Source: Lachnospiraceae bacterium | Lineage (GTDB): Bacteria > Bacillota > Clostridia > Lachnospirales > Lachnospiraceae | Length of the DNA: 64,000 nt | Assembly: GCA_910575035.1 (NCBI GenBank) | Contig: CAJTDL010000008.1 | Coordinates: 124,001 to 188,000 of the forward strand | Direction: 5' to 3' | Shown here: piece after piece, positions 1 through 8,711 of the stretch | How positions within the stretch are numbered: position 1 is the first letter of the stretch | Layout: every line of letters begins with the position of its first letter | Program-made: the position numbers and the translations under genes | Notes under the pieces: generated by a model | What the model was told of the DNA's origin: nothing | Databases searched by the model: none | The model's input: only the letters and a program-made list of their open reading frames with translations

Positions 1-2035
1 TGAAAGCCGGGTCAATCCAAACCCCCTTCGTTCCTTTGGGAAACGTGGCCTTGCAGCGCACCCTGTCCTGAAATCCCTGGTCGATAAAGTAAGAATTTTC
101 CTCGGAAAATCCCTGCCCTGCATCCAGATAGACCTGCACCCGCCTGCGCCCTGCATCCCGCATGATCTCCCCCAAGGGAAGAGCCGCCTTCCCCATCACA
201 CGGTAAAGGTCACCCATTGACACATAGCTACCGCTTTTATATTTCTGGAAACTCCGTTCCATCGCCCCATAAATCTGCTGCATTTCCCGGCTGATCCCAA
301 AATATCCATAAAACTCCTGGAAATTATTCTTCGCAGATCCTGCGCCTTGCGCAAAAGCATCCTCCCGGGCGGGCTCTGCCTTTGGATGAAGCTTTGCATA
401 TTCTTTCACATATCCGCCCAGCACATTCCGCTTTGAGGCGCTCTCCAGGTAATAGTGAAGGGCACGGTATACAATAAATCCCACAGGCACTGGAAAGAAA
501 AAGGTCCATTCATAATCCAGCACATGGCATTTCCCTTCCCCATCCAGCAAAAGATTGGAAAAAATCATATCAATATCCGCAGCCTCTGCAGCCAGTAACC
601 CTTCTGGAAGCCTTAGCTCCCCAAAGACCTGCCGAAATTCCTGTGTAGCCTGAAATTCCCTGGTGGGAGCCCCCTGTAAAATCCAATCCACGGCCTTCTG
701 GATCTTGTCCATGACCTGCTCCAGCTCCCCTTGTTCCAGCAGGCTGTCCAGGGTTTCCTCCAACGTAACCCCCTGCAGGTATTCAAAGTAAATCCGATCC
801 CCTTCCATCCAACACTGGTTTACCTGAAAAATCCCCTTCTCCTCCCAAAGCCCCCGGAGCCTTTCCGCCGCCTGGGCAATATGCTGGATATGTCCCTTTC
901 CTTCCTTATACTCAGCCGCCTTGTAGATCTGCAGGCTTCCAGGCTCTTCCTCCCCTTTGGCCACAATACGTGTCTGGATTGCGCATTTTGGCGCACGGCC
1001 ATTGGAAAATTTGGCATACAGAACCCGTTCCTTCCCTGAAACCGGCTTCCCATCCCCCTTTGCCGCATATTCCACAAAAACCTTGCTATTCCCAGCGCCG
1101 CCTGCCATTCCTTCCTTTGGCTCCTTTATAATCTCCACAAAAAAGGAATTTGCATACATCCCAAATAGCCCATCCTCCAAAATCTGCCCAAAAACACGCC
1201 CTTCATCCATCAGCACCAAACGGGGGCGGTCAAAATTGCAGAGATTCCCTGCCAGCTCTCCTTTCCTGGGGAGATAACGGTCAGAATAAATAACCGTGGG
1301 AAGCTTATAGTCTGGATAAGGATAATAAAAACGGTAGCTGAAATAACCGCATTCTTCCATTATACGTATTAGCTCCGGCTTTGAAAAGGTCCGCACCCCC
1401 CCTGCCCCCGGATAGCCCTCAATCCCTTCAAACATCCTCCCCACATGGTCTTCTGTGCACCCAGCCCAGTACTTCAGCCCAAATTTATTCTCAATAGCCA
1501 GCAACAGCTTTCCCCCTGGCTTTAAATGCTCCATAACGGCAGCCAAAAATGCATGGTAAGGCTTCTCCCCCCCAATATATCCCTTCCCATATTCAAACAC
1601 CCCAATCAGGGTTGCATAATCAAAATCCTTCTCCAGCCCCTTCTCAACATCCTGAAAATTCCCAATGCAAATCTTAATATTTTCCCGCTCCTGGTTCCGC
1701 AAGGCATTTATGGTGCTGCGCCTTTTGGAAAGGTCAATGCAAGTCACAGATCCAGCCTTTTCAGCTATGGTACTGGTAATGGCGCCACACCCAGACCCTA
1801 CCTCCAAAACCTTCGCCCCTTCCGCAAAGGGATACCAGGACAAAATATTCCCGCGCTCATGGGCTAAATGGTACATCACCGCCCAATCCCTTTCCCTGGC
1901 GATGACCTTATTGTACTCACACTCCCTGTACTCCTGCGCCAGCTTCAAAATCCTCTCCTCAATGGCTCCGTCACTGTATAAATCCTCTCCCGGATAATAT
2001 GTTTCATCCAGAAGCACATGCCCAATCTTTCCCAT
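1..2035 (-). CDS. SAM-dependent methyltransferase fused to a kinase-like domain (WbdD-like), 3' end beyond window
   Basis: The reading frame runs from ATG at 2035, preceded by AGGAG about 6 nt upstream, and is still open at the left edge (about 678 residues visible). Residues 77-84 (VLEVGSGC) and Asp101 form a class I SAM-binding fold. Residues about 335-530 look like a small-molecule or protein kinase fold: EYLQGVTLEE at 418-427, a D-x4-N catalytic-loop pattern (Asp489, Asn494) and LDYE at 506-509 in the DFG position. A methyltransferase followed by a kinase is the layout of WbdD, which caps the non-reducing end of E. coli O8/O9a glycans and fixes chain length. The gene lies directly downstream of wzm and wzt, and the Wzt here has the extra C-terminal domain expected to recognise a capped chain. 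The methyltransferase assignment is firm. The kinase assignment rests on motifs only, and a role as chain terminator is inference from context. Confidence 0.8.
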   Translation of the reverse strand, partial: MGKIGHVLLDETYYPGEDLYSDGAIEERILKLAQEYRECEYNKVIARERDWAVMYHLAHERGNILSWYPFAEGAKVLEVGSGCGAITSTIAEKAGSVTCIDLSKRRSTINALRNQERENIKICIGNFQDVEKGLEKDFDYATLIGVFEYGKGYIGGEKPYHAFLAAVMEHLKPGGKLLLAIENKFGLKYWAGCTEDHVGRMFEGIEGYPGAGGVRTFSKPELIRIMEECGYFSYRFYYPYPDYKLPTVIYSDRYLPRKGELAGNLCNFDRPRLVLMDEGRVFGQILEDGLFGMYANSFFVEIIKEPKEGMAGGAGNSKVFVEYAAKGDGKPVSGKERVLYAKFSNGRAPKCAIQTRIVAKGEEEPGSLQIYKAAEYKEGKGHIQHIAQAAERLRGLWEEKGIFQVNQCWMEGDRIYFEYLQGVTLEETLDSLLEQGELEQVMDKIQKAVDWILQGAPTREFQATQEFRQVFGELRLPEGLLAAEAADIDMIFSNLLLDGEGKCHVLDYEWTFFFPVPVGFIVYRALHYYLESASKRNVLGGYVKEYAKLHPKAEPAREDAFAQGAGSAKNNFQEFYGYFGISREMQQIYGAMERSFQKYKSGSYVSMGDLYRVMGKAALPLGEIMRDAGRRRVQVYLDAGQGFSEENSYFIDQGFQDRVRCKATFPKGTKGVWIDPAF

Positions 2036-2120
2036 TTCTTCTCCTTTTCTCTCCCGCTCCACAGCATTTCCCACTCCCAGCCTTTCCCCCTATTTTATCC
2101 CCCTTCTGCCTGCGGCTTCC

Positions 2121-3401
2121 TTATCCCACTTCCACCTGTGACCCCATATCAAAAAAGCCAATGGTATTCTTATCCGAAATAACAGTCACCCCACAGACGT
2201 CATACAGCCGATGGTGCACCTCAAACTTCTCATGCTCGTATCCGGTACACCCAAAGGACAGCAAATAGTCCCCTCCCTGCAAAACCATCCTCTGCCGAAA
2301 AACAACGGTTTTCACGTCCCCTGCCCTGCAAGGCTCCACCCCTTCCTTCTCCAGCATAGTATTCGTCCCCGTAATCTCAATCCCCATAAGGTTTTTCAAG
2401 GTAAACGCAAACACTGGCTCCTTCACATCCTCACAAAACCGCACCTTCATCCGGATCTGGCACTCCTGCCCCTTCTCAATGATATTCGTGATCTTCCCCG
2501 TCCGGTCTGCAATGGCAAAGTCCACGATCTCCGCCTTCTTATCCCCATATTCCAGCGTATCTGGATTCAAATTCAGCTTATCACGCCATTTTTCCCCATC
2601 CTGCCCTGGCTTCCACAAAGAGGTATTCTCCTTACGCTGTGCCTCCTCCTGCTCCACCAGCGCCATTTTATATCGGTCCACTGCCTCCTTCGGCGTACCC
2701 TCCATCACCTTGATCCCCTTATTCAGCAGGATTGCCCTGTCACAGTACTTGGTAATGCTGCTCAAGTCATGGCTCACAAACAGGATCGTCTTCCCCTGCT
2801 CCTTAAATTCCTCAAACTTCCGATAGCATTTTGACTGAAAAAACACATCCCCCACTGACAAAGCCTCATCCACAATCAAAATCTCCGGCTCTATATTAAT
2901 GGCCACCGCAAAGGCAAGCCGCACAAACATCCCGCTGGAATAAGTCTTTACCGGCTGATGGACAAATTCCCCAATATCTGCAAATTCCAGGATCGCATCC
3001 ATCTTCCCTGCAATCTCCTCCCTGGAAAATCCCATCATCGTCCCCTGGAGGTACACATTCTCAATCCCCGTATACTCCATATTAAACCCTGCGCCCAGCT
3101 CTAACAGCGCAGATATCCTGCCATCCACCTCCACGCTTCCCGCCGTCTGCCGGATCACGCCTGTAATGATCTTGAGGAGGGTGGACTTCCCAGAGCCATT
3201 GGTTCCTATAATGCCCACGGTCTCCCCCTTCCCAATCTCCAGCGTAATATCGTGAAGGGCTGCATGCTCCCGATAATTCTGTTTCCTGGCAATGCCCAAT
3301 GCATCTTTGAGCCGTGCAGCCGAAGTATCATACAATTTATATACCTTACTGACCTGCGCAACCCTGATCGCTGTCTTTTGCTTATTTTTCTCCATAACCA
3401 T
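2121..3401 (-). CDS. wzt: Polysaccharide ABC exporter, ATP-binding subunit with C-terminal Wzt domain
   Basis: This 426-residue protein is the ATPase of an ABC exporter that moves lipid-linked polysaccharide across the membrane. The nucleotide-binding domain (about 10-245) has Walker A GTNGSGKST near 68, the signature YSSGM, Walker B ILIVDEAL and the switch His in LFVSHD. Residues about 265-426 form an added beta-rich domain that resembles the Wzt C-terminal carbohydrate-binding module; plain teichoic-acid type ATPases lack it. Wzm lies 69 nt upstream and a methyltransferase-kinase downstream, so the three probably form one operon from the promoter at 4368-4396. Two close ATGs (3401 and 3395) are possible starts. 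The identity is firm; the glycan exported is inferred to be rhamnose-rich from the rml genes nearby. Confidence 0.92.
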   Translation of the reverse strand: MVMEKNKQKTAIRVAQVSKVYKLYDTSAARLKDALGIARKQNYREHAALHDITLEIGKGETVGIIGTNGSGKSTLLKIITGVIRQTAGSVEVDGRISALLELGAGFNMEYTGIENVYLQGTMMGFSREEIAGKMDAILEFADIGEFVHQPVKTYSSGMFVRLAFAVAINIEPEILIVDEALSVGDVFFQSKCYRKFEEFKEQGKTILFVSHDLSSITKYCDRAILLNKGIKVMEGTPKEAVDRYKMALVEQEEAQRKENTSLWKPGQDGEKWRDKLNLNPDTLEYGDKKAEIVDFAIADRTGKITNIIEKGQECQIRMKVRFCEDVKEPVFAFTLKNLMGIEITGTNTMLEKEGVEPCRAGDVKTVVFRQRMVLQGGDYLLSFGCTGYEHEKFEVHHRLYDVCGVTVISDKNTIGFFDMGSQVEVG

Positions 3402-3470
3402 TTCCCGCCTATTTTCCTAAACCATATACTTCTACTTTCTGCCTGCTGATCCCGTCTTACGCTTTATACC

Positions 3471-4298
3471 CTACAGCACATCCGCAAAATGCACCTTCAG
3501 CCGCTTAAACACCGTAACGCCTAACCAGAAGACAACAGCCGTAAACACCCAAAAATAAGCTGTCATGCCCGGATGCTCCCAAAACCATGCCTTATCAATA
3601 AATGATTCCCGATACCCCATTACAATATAATAGAGGGGATTGCACCTCAAAATCACCATAGCCGCTTCCGGAATCTTTGATTTCATATCGTCAATGTTCC
3701 ACATAATCGGCGTCATCCAAATCCCAACCTGAAGGGCAATATTCACAATCTGGCGCACATCCGGAAAGAGCACCGACACTGCGCTGGTCAGATACGCTAT
3801 CCCCAATGCCAATATCAGCACGCCCAGGCTGTAATACAATGCCTGCAGCATATAAAGATCCGGCATATACCCAAAAAGCAGAAACAGCAGCACCGTAAAC
3901 GCCACAAAGAAAATGTGAACAAAAATAGAAGATATTACCTTCACCACTGGAAGGATATCAATATTAAACACAACCTTCTTCACCAGATAATTGTACTCCA
4001 CTAGAGCCACCGTCCCCGCGCTGACGCAGTCAGAGAAGAAAAACCACGGCACAATCCCAGACACCAGCCACAGCACATAAGGCAGCGGCAATTCCCCCCG
4101 GATCTGCGCCCGTGCCCCCAGGGCTTTATCAAATACAAACCAGTAGATCAGAACTGTGACCACTGGCTGCACAAAGGCCCAGATAATCCCCAGATAAGCT
4201 CCTGCGAACTTGGTCTTAAAATCATTTTTCGCCAGGCTTTTGATCAGCCCGCGGTTCTCTGTGATCTCCAACAGAATATTTTTTGATTTCCGATCCAT
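3471..4298 (-). CDS. wzm: Polysaccharide ABC exporter, permease subunit (ABC-2 type)
   Basis: This 275-residue integral membrane protein has an N-terminal cytoplasmic helix followed by about six hydrophobic segments, the standard size and layout of Wzm/TagG/RgpC permeases. Motifs such as GIIWAFVQPVV near the first span and the WLVSGIVPWFFF segment fit the ABC-2 family. It pairs with the Wzt ATPase encoded next to it. The start ATG at 4298 has only a weak, rather distant AGGA, but a good promoter sits about 70 nt upstream and no longer frame exists. It is probably the first gene of the wzm-wzt-methyltransferase operon. Confidence 0.92.
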   Translation of the reverse strand: MDRKSKNILLEITENRGLIKSLAKNDFKTKFAGAYLGIIWAFVQPVVTVLIYWFVFDKALGARAQIRGELPLPYVLWLVSGIVPWFFFSDCVSAGTVALVEYNYLVKKVVFNIDILPVVKVISSIFVHIFFVAFTVLLFLLFGYMPDLYMLQALYYSLGVLILALGIAYLTSAVSVLFPDVRQIVNIALQVGIWMTPIMWNIDDMKSKIPEAAMVILRCNPLYYIVMGYRESFIDKAWFWEHPGMTAYFWVFTAVVFWLGVTVFKRLKVHFADVL

Positions 4299-4367
4299 AT
4301 ACGATTAATGTTCCTTTTCTGATTTATTGTTATACATATACAGGGAAAATCCCATGCCATGGAAGAT

Positions 4368-4396
4368 AGTATACCATTTTTTCCCTGAAGAATCAA
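4368..4396 (-). promoter_or_regulatory. Sigma-A-type promoter for wzm-wzt operon
   Basis: On the minus strand TTGATT (4391-4396), a 17-nt spacer and TATACT (4368-4373) form a near-consensus promoter. Transcription would begin near 4361, giving a leader of about 60 nt before wzm. Confidence 0.7.
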
Positions 4397-4855
4397 TTTC
4401 TATATGCAGAAAATATCATGGGTTATCCTGGGAAATCATAAGCTGCTATTTATGGCCAATGTCTTGACTTAAGGAATTTGAGCGTGAGGCAACGGAGGGA
4501 ATGGCTAAGCTGCCGTCAGCGGGGCGCCTGCAAATATGGGCTGCAGCATAAAATCCAACAAATATTTCAGCCTACAAAATGTGGGTATCCCAGTGTGAAA
4601 AAAACTGTATGGTACATTCCCATTGGAATCCATCCCCTGACAGATACTTAGCAGCCCTTATCGCCTGTCGGCAGCTCCTAGGCAATAGTAGCAATCATAA
4701 CACATACTGTCAGTAAAATCAATTTCACATCTATACTCTAATACAAGAATATGATATAAATACGGAATTTTCAGCCCAGAAAGCATCCATAGAAAACAAT
4801 TTCTTTTTTCAATTATGCAAAATATGGCGGCATCCGCGCCAAACTGCATAAAATT

Positions 4856-4886
4856 GCCACTCTGGCATTACCAATGCCAGGGTGGC
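4856..4886 (-). terminator. Hairpin terminator downstream of the transglutaminase-like gene
   Basis: GCCAC-n-CTGGCATT (4856-4869) pairs with AATGCCAG-n-GTGGC (4873-4886) around a 3-nt loop, a 14-bp stem with one mismatch. On the minus strand it is followed by AATTTTAT, a modest U-tract, and lies 22 nt after the stop of the gene ending at 4909. Confidence 0.65.
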
Positions 4887-4908
4887 CAACGCATTTCAAA
4901 CAAAAGGC

Positions 4909-7080
4909 TTATTTCTTCTTCCATTTTGCATAAAGGGTCATGCTCTTTGTAACTTTTTTCTTAAAATTCCATACTTTCTTGCATTTTTTATCTTTGTACC
5001 AGCCCACAAATTTATACCCGCTGCGCTTTGCCGTAGGTTTTTTCACCGTCGTGCTGTAATGCACCTTTTTTGATGAAACCTTCTTCCCTCCCATGGCATG
5101 GAACTTCACCGTGCACATCTTCCCGTTTACCTTTGCAGAGCGCATGCTGCTGTCCCATTTTTGATTCTGTATGGCAACGGCCTTTACTGTCACATTAGAG
5201 CTTACCTTAAAGGGCTTTGTATAGAGATAGCATTTGCTAAAGGACGGCGAGGGTGTTTTCCCATCCAGGGTATAATAAATACTGGCTCCGGAAGTGGCTG
5301 TCTTGATGGTCACCTGCATCCCGCTGGAAACCTTCTTTGTGGAAATCGTAGGCTTTTTCACCTGAGAGGAGGGGGCTTTAATTGTCCCAATGCTGGTCAA
5401 GGTCGCCCCTGAATCCAAAGTACACTTTGGCACCTTCTTATTATAAAAATACTCCATCTGATGGTAGCTATTCTGATCCAAATCCCCCGCAATCCGGGAA
5501 GTCTTCCTGCAAAAATACGTGTAAACCCCTTCGTACCCATTGGCTCCATCCTTGTCATCCCAGGTACAGTCCACCTGATACCAGGAATCATTCAGGCGGA
5601 TCAGATTCCAGGCATGCGACGTACTAGTCACTGCCATCGTATCAATTCCAGCCGCATTCATCAACAGTTCAAAGGCCTTAGAGTACCCAGCGCAAACTGT
5701 ATACCCTTCGCAAAACACACTGTATGCGCTCTGATGGTAGGTGGACTGTGCATAAGGTGTCTTATAATAATGGTCATATTTTACACTCTGTATGATCAGG
5801 TCATGGGCAATCCTGGCCTTCTCCACCTCTGTCTTCCCTTGGGCAATCTGCTTTCCCATATTGCTGATCTGCGCCTTCACCTTGGCTGTTTCCGCTTTCC
5901 TAGTAAGCCCATTGGTAAACTCTCCATAGAAAAACAAAATCCATTCCCCATTGCTGTTCATCGGCAGCGCCGCACTGTCTAAAAAATAATACTGGGGGTT
6001 TGAATAGGCAAACATAATAAAAATATTCCGGGCTGTTTCCTCCGTCAGCCCCATCTTCCCATACATTACCTTCCATTGCGGGCACGCATACCCCCAATTA
6101 TAAGGATAGGGAATGGCATTCAGATCCTTTGTCAGATACTGATTACACACATAATCCAAGGCGTCCCAAAATGTTTTCTGCTTCGTGTTTAAATGATTAT
6201 ATATATAATTTGAAGAATATGTATCCCAAGCCGAACTGTACTTCTGGGATCCTCTGGCATCCCATTCAATCCCTGCCTGACGGTTTAAAAGCTCTGGGCT
6301 GGTGGCGTCAATTCCCTTTGCCTTCGCCCTGAAATCCCCAGGCACTTCCAGGTACTTTATATCCATCCCATCCAACGGCACGCCCCATCTTTCCAGGTAG
6401 GGCTGGCTTTGGGCATCTGCCCCTCCCCCAGAAGTTCCTGAGAAGACTTCCCCTGCCGTACTCTGCCCAGTCCCAGCTTCTCCCTCTCCTGATGGACCTT
6501 CTTTTCCCTCTGCCTCACTGCCATCTGCTGGCGCTGCTGGATCTGCAGTAGGCATAGGATCTGGTTCATCCTCCCCATTCCATAGATTAGGATTCGGATT
6601 TTCACCAGGGCCTTTCGCCCCTGGATTCCCGCTTTCCCCTGGATCCTCCTTATCCCCTGGGTTCTGTTCCACTCCTGGGTCCTGCTCCACTCCCGGAGTT
6701 TGATTCCCCCCTGGATCCTGCTCCACTCCTGGGTTCTGTTCCACTCCCGGAGTTTGATCCCCCCCTGGATCCTGCTCCACTCCTGGGTTCTGTTCCACTC
6801 CTGGAGTTTGATTCCCTCCCGGATTCTGGCTCTCGCCTGGGTTCTGCTCTCCTCCTGGATTCTGCTCTCCTTCCAGAATTTGATCCCCTTCCAGGCTTTG
6901 GCTCCCTCCTGGAGTTTGGCTATCCCTGGAATCCTGCTCCCCCTGATTTCCTTCAGAGACTGGAACAGCTTCCTGGCCGCTTCCTGCCCCTTGTGCCCTT
7001 TCCGCCGCCGACACATCAAACGGCGCTGCAGTCACTACCATAACTCCCGCCAACAGCCACGCCAACAACCTCTTTCTCAT
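4909..7080 (-). CDS. Secreted transglutaminase-like protein with Pro/Gly/Gln repeats and C-terminal InlB-type repeat
   Basis: This 723-residue protein begins with a signal peptide (basic start, hydrophobic 5-20, cleavage near VSAA at 23-26). Residues about 55-160 are a low-complexity linker of PGG/PGV-EQ units. The transglutaminase-like core (about 400-515) has the full triad: Cys463 in YTVCAGYSKAF, His489 in SHAWN and Asp504 in VDCTWDD. A chitobiase C-terminal-like beta domain follows (about 580-650), then one InlB/Listeria-Bacteroides repeat (about 657-720) ending in a basic tail after LYAKW. No LPXTG or S-layer anchor is visible. It starts 19 nt after rmlC, with GGAGG 6-10 nt before ATG 7080, so it is co-transcribed with rmlA and rmlC. 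Bacterial transglutaminase-like domains may be peptidases, amidases or crosslinkers; which applies cannot be told here. A role at a rhamnose-decorated surface is inferred from the operon. Confidence 0.85.
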   Translation of the reverse strand: MRKRLLAWLLAGVMVVTAAPFDVSAAERAQGAGSGQEAVPVSEGNQGEQDSRDSQTPGGSQSLEGDQILEGEQNPGGEQNPGESQNPGGNQTPGVEQNPGVEQDPGGDQTPGVEQNPGVEQDPGGNQTPGVEQDPGVEQNPGDKEDPGESGNPGAKGPGENPNPNLWNGEDEPDPMPTADPAAPADGSEAEGKEGPSGEGEAGTGQSTAGEVFSGTSGGGADAQSQPYLERWGVPLDGMDIKYLEVPGDFRAKAKGIDATSPELLNRQAGIEWDARGSQKYSSAWDTYSSNYIYNHLNTKQKTFWDALDYVCNQYLTKDLNAIPYPYNWGYACPQWKVMYGKMGLTEETARNIFIMFAYSNPQYYFLDSAALPMNSNGEWILFFYGEFTNGLTRKAETAKVKAQISNMGKQIAQGKTEVEKARIAHDLIIQSVKYDHYYKTPYAQSTYHQSAYSVFCEGYTVCAGYSKAFELLMNAAGIDTMAVTSTSHAWNLIRLNDSWYQVDCTWDDKDGANGYEGVYTYFCRKTSRIAGDLDQNSYHQMEYFYNKKVPKCTLDSGATLTSIGTIKAPSSQVKKPTISTKKVSSGMQVTIKTATSGASIYYTLDGKTPSPSFSKCYLYTKPFKVSSNVTVKAVAIQNQKWDSSMRSAKVNGKMCTVKFHAMGGKKVSSKKVHYSTTVKKPTAKRSGYKFVGWYKDKKCKKVWNFKKKVTKSMTLYAKWKKK
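6657..6818 (-). repeat. Three 54-bp tandem coding repeats in the linker of the transglutaminase-like protein
   Basis: Near-identical 54-bp units start at 6657, 6711 and 6765 and encode an 18-residue unit of the type PGG-[DN]-QTPGVEQNPGVEQD. The surrounding linker holds more degenerate copies down to about 6600 and up to about 6900. The unit is in frame, so copy-number change would lengthen or shorten the stalk without breaking the gene. Confidence 0.85.
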
Positions 7081-7099
7081 ACCTTACCTCCTTCCCACC

Positions 7100-7669
7100 T
7101 TACCTTTTCTTATACTCTCCAATCCCTCCCCAAACCTTATCCTTATCCGAAAGGATCAAATCCTCTTCCCTCATCCCTTCTGGCATAGGCCACTTAATGC
7201 CAATCTCCGGATCCTTCCAGAGCAGCCCCCCTTCATCATTTGGATGGTAAAAATCTGTTACTTTATAGCAAAACTCTGCATACTCTGACAGTACCACAAA
7301 CCCATGGGCAAACCCCCTGGGAATAAAAAACTGCTTCTTGTTCTCCGCCGACAGCACCACGCCAAACCATTTCCCAAAGGTTTCTGACCCTTCCCGCAAG
7401 TCCACTGCCACATCAAACACCTCTCCATTCACCACCCGCACCAGCTTATCCTGGGGATACTGGATCTGAAAATGCAGCCCCCGCAGCACCCCCTTCTTGG
7501 AAGCCGACTGGTTATCCTGCACGAATTTACAGTCAATTCCCGCCTCTGCAAAATCGTTATAATTATAGGTCTCCATAAAATACCCTCTTGCATCCCCAAA
7601 TACCGTTGGCTCTATTACCTTTAACCCTGCAATCCCATTACAGTTATCTGTCACCTTAATCTTTCCCAT
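7100..7669 (-). CDS. rmlC: dTDP-4-dehydrorhamnose 3,5-epimerase
   Basis: RmlC carries out the third step of dTDP-L-rhamnose synthesis in the cytoplasm. The cupin-fold family signature LRGLHFQ with its catalytic His, and PRGFAHGF further on, are both present. The frame opens at 7681, but its first codons are themselves a GGAGGAAG ribosome binding site for the ATG at 7669, so the protein should begin MGKIKV and be 189 residues long, the usual RmlC size. It follows rmlA by 39 nt and precedes the transglutaminase-like gene, all on one strand. The substrate comes from RmlB and the product goes to RmlD, both encoded about 18 kb away. Confidence 0.95.
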   Translation of the reverse strand: MGKIKVTDNCNGIAGLKVIEPTVFGDARGYFMETYNYNDFAEAGIDCKFVQDNQSASKKGVLRGLHFQIQYPQDKLVRVVNGEVFDVAVDLREGSETFGKWFGVVLSAENKKQFFIPRGFAHGFVVLSEYAEFCYKVTDFYHPNDEGGLLWKDPEIGIKWPMPEGMREEDLILSDKDKVWGGIGEYKKR

Positions 7670-7708
7670 TTCTTCCTCCATATGCTCTGAAGGCTGCTTC
7701 CATCCTTC

Positions 7709-8587
7709 CTACAGCCCATCTGCTACTTCAATCAGATACTGCCCATACTCTGTCTTCATCAAAGGCTCCGCCAATTTCCGCAGCTGCCCTTCGTCAATAA
7801 ACCCTCTCTTAAACGCAATCTCCTCAATACAGGAAATATACAGCCCCTGCCGCTTCTGAAATGCCGACACAAAATCCGCAGCCGCCAGCAGCATATCATG
7901 GTTCCCAGTATCCAGCCAGGCAAAGCCGCGCCCCAAAGTCTCTACCTTCAGGCTCCCACGCCTCAGATACTCATTATTCACACTGGTGATCTCAATCTCC
8001 CCCCGGGCGGAAGGCTTCACATTTTTAGCGATCTCCACTACATTATTGTCATAGAAATACAGCCCTGGCACCGCATAGTTCGACTTGGGATGCTCCGGCT
8101 TCTCCTCAATGGAAATAGCCGTCCCCCCTGCATCAAATTCCACAACGCCATACTCCCTGGGATCCCTGACATAATACCCAAAAATGGTAGCCCCCAGGCT
8201 GCGCCTGGTTCTTTCCGCCACACGCTCCAGCACCCGGGAAAAGCTCTGCCCATAAAAAATATTGTCCCCTAATACCAGGGAAACAGAATCCTGACCAATA
8301 AATTCCTCTCCGATCAAAAATGCATCTGCAAGCCCTCTGGGCTCCTCCTGCACCTTATACGCAAACCGCATCCCCAGCTGGCTCCCATCCCCCAGCAGCG
8401 CCTCAAATACTGGCAAATCCCTGGGCGTGGAGATAATCAGCACCTCCCGGATCCCTGCCAGCATCAGCGTGGACAGCGGATAATAAATCATTGGCTTATC
8501 ATAAACAGGCATGATCTGCTTGGAAATTGCCTTTGTCAATGGGTATAACCTGGTGCCGGCTCCTCCGGCTAATATGATCCCTTTCAT
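7709..8587 (-). CDS. rmlA: Glucose-1-phosphate thymidylyltransferase
   Basis: RmlA makes dTDP-glucose from dTTP and glucose-1-phosphate, the first step to dTDP-rhamnose. The nucleotidyltransferase signature [13 protein letters not shown] is at residues 6-18, followed by the sugar-nucleotide pattern [15 protein letters not shown]. The frame extends 30 codons further to 8677, but those codons overlap a promoter and a hairpin. ATG 8587 is preceded by GGAGG at the right distance and gives the standard 292 residues. A promoter at 8668-8696 suggests that rmlA heads its own transcript (rmlA-rmlC-transglutaminase-like gene), possibly in addition to read-through from the glycosyltransferase upstream. 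Confidence 0.95.
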   Translation of the reverse strand: MKGIILAGGAGTRLYPLTKAISKQIMPVYDKPMIYYPLSTLMLAGIREVLIISTPRDLPVFEALLGDGSQLGMRFAYKVQEEPRGLADAFLIGEEFIGQDSVSLVLGDNIFYGQSFSRVLERVAERTRRSLGATIFGYYVRDPREYGVVEFDAGGTAISIEEKPEHPKSNYAVPGLYFYDNNVVEIAKNVKPSARGEIEITSVNNEYLRRGSLKVETLGRGFAWLDTGNHDMLLAAADFVSAFQKRQGLYISCIEEIAFKRGFIDEGQLRKLAEPLMKTEYGQYLIEVADGL

Positions 8588-8619
8588 GGATGACCCTCCG
8601 ATCCAATATTTTACAAGCG

Positions 8620-8649
8620 CCAAAAGGGCATGTACCCCTGCCCTTTTGG
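8620..8649. other. Hairpin in the rmlA leader
   Basis: CCAAAAGGGCA (8620-8630) and TGCCCTTTTGG (8639-8649) form a perfect 11-bp stem with an 8-nt loop. It sits between the rmlA promoter and ribosome binding site. The T-rich run (8650-8673) lies on the plus-strand side, so as an intrinsic terminator it would act only on antisense transcription; in the rmlA mRNA it is a structured 5' leader. Confidence 0.6.
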
Positions 8650-8667
8650 TATCTTTTTCATTTTTTA

Positions 8668-8696
8668 ATTTTAACATCTTTCGCTCTTAGATTCAA
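8668..8696 (-). promoter_or_regulatory. Sigma-A-type promoter for rmlA-rmlC operon
   Basis: Minus strand TTGAAT (8691-8696), 17-nt spacer, TAAAAT (8668-8673). Transcription would begin near 8661, about 74 nt before the rmlA start, and the leader would carry the hairpin at 8620-8649. Confidence 0.65.
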
Positions 8697-8711
8697 GCCC
8701 GTGATTTCCTT

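Larger units (their letters stand above)
4299..4908. other. Intergenic region between wzm and the transglutaminase-like gene
   Basis: This 610-bp gap holds the wzm promoter (4368-4396) at its left end and the terminator of the upstream gene (4856-4886) at its right end. Between them a GC-richer patch (about 4470-4560) sits in AT-rich DNA. A plus-strand frame is open from about 4440 to 4650 without an ATG and without recognisable protein character. A 63-codon minus frame at 4658-4849 also has no ribosome binding site. I see no convincing gene here. Confidence 0.6.

Noticed and set aside
4658-4849. 63-codon minus-strand frame
   Set aside because: No Shine-Dalgarno, Cys/Tyr-rich composition without family resemblance, and it lies after a terminator.
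6657-6818. CRISPR-like array
   Set aside because: The regular repeats are contiguous, without spacers, and are translated in frame as a protein linker.
6357-7019. 220-codon open frame within the transglutaminase-like gene, same strand
   Set aside because: It arises because the 54-bp repeats keep a second frame open; it lacks a start signal and the overlapping frame encodes the signal peptide and catalytic domain.
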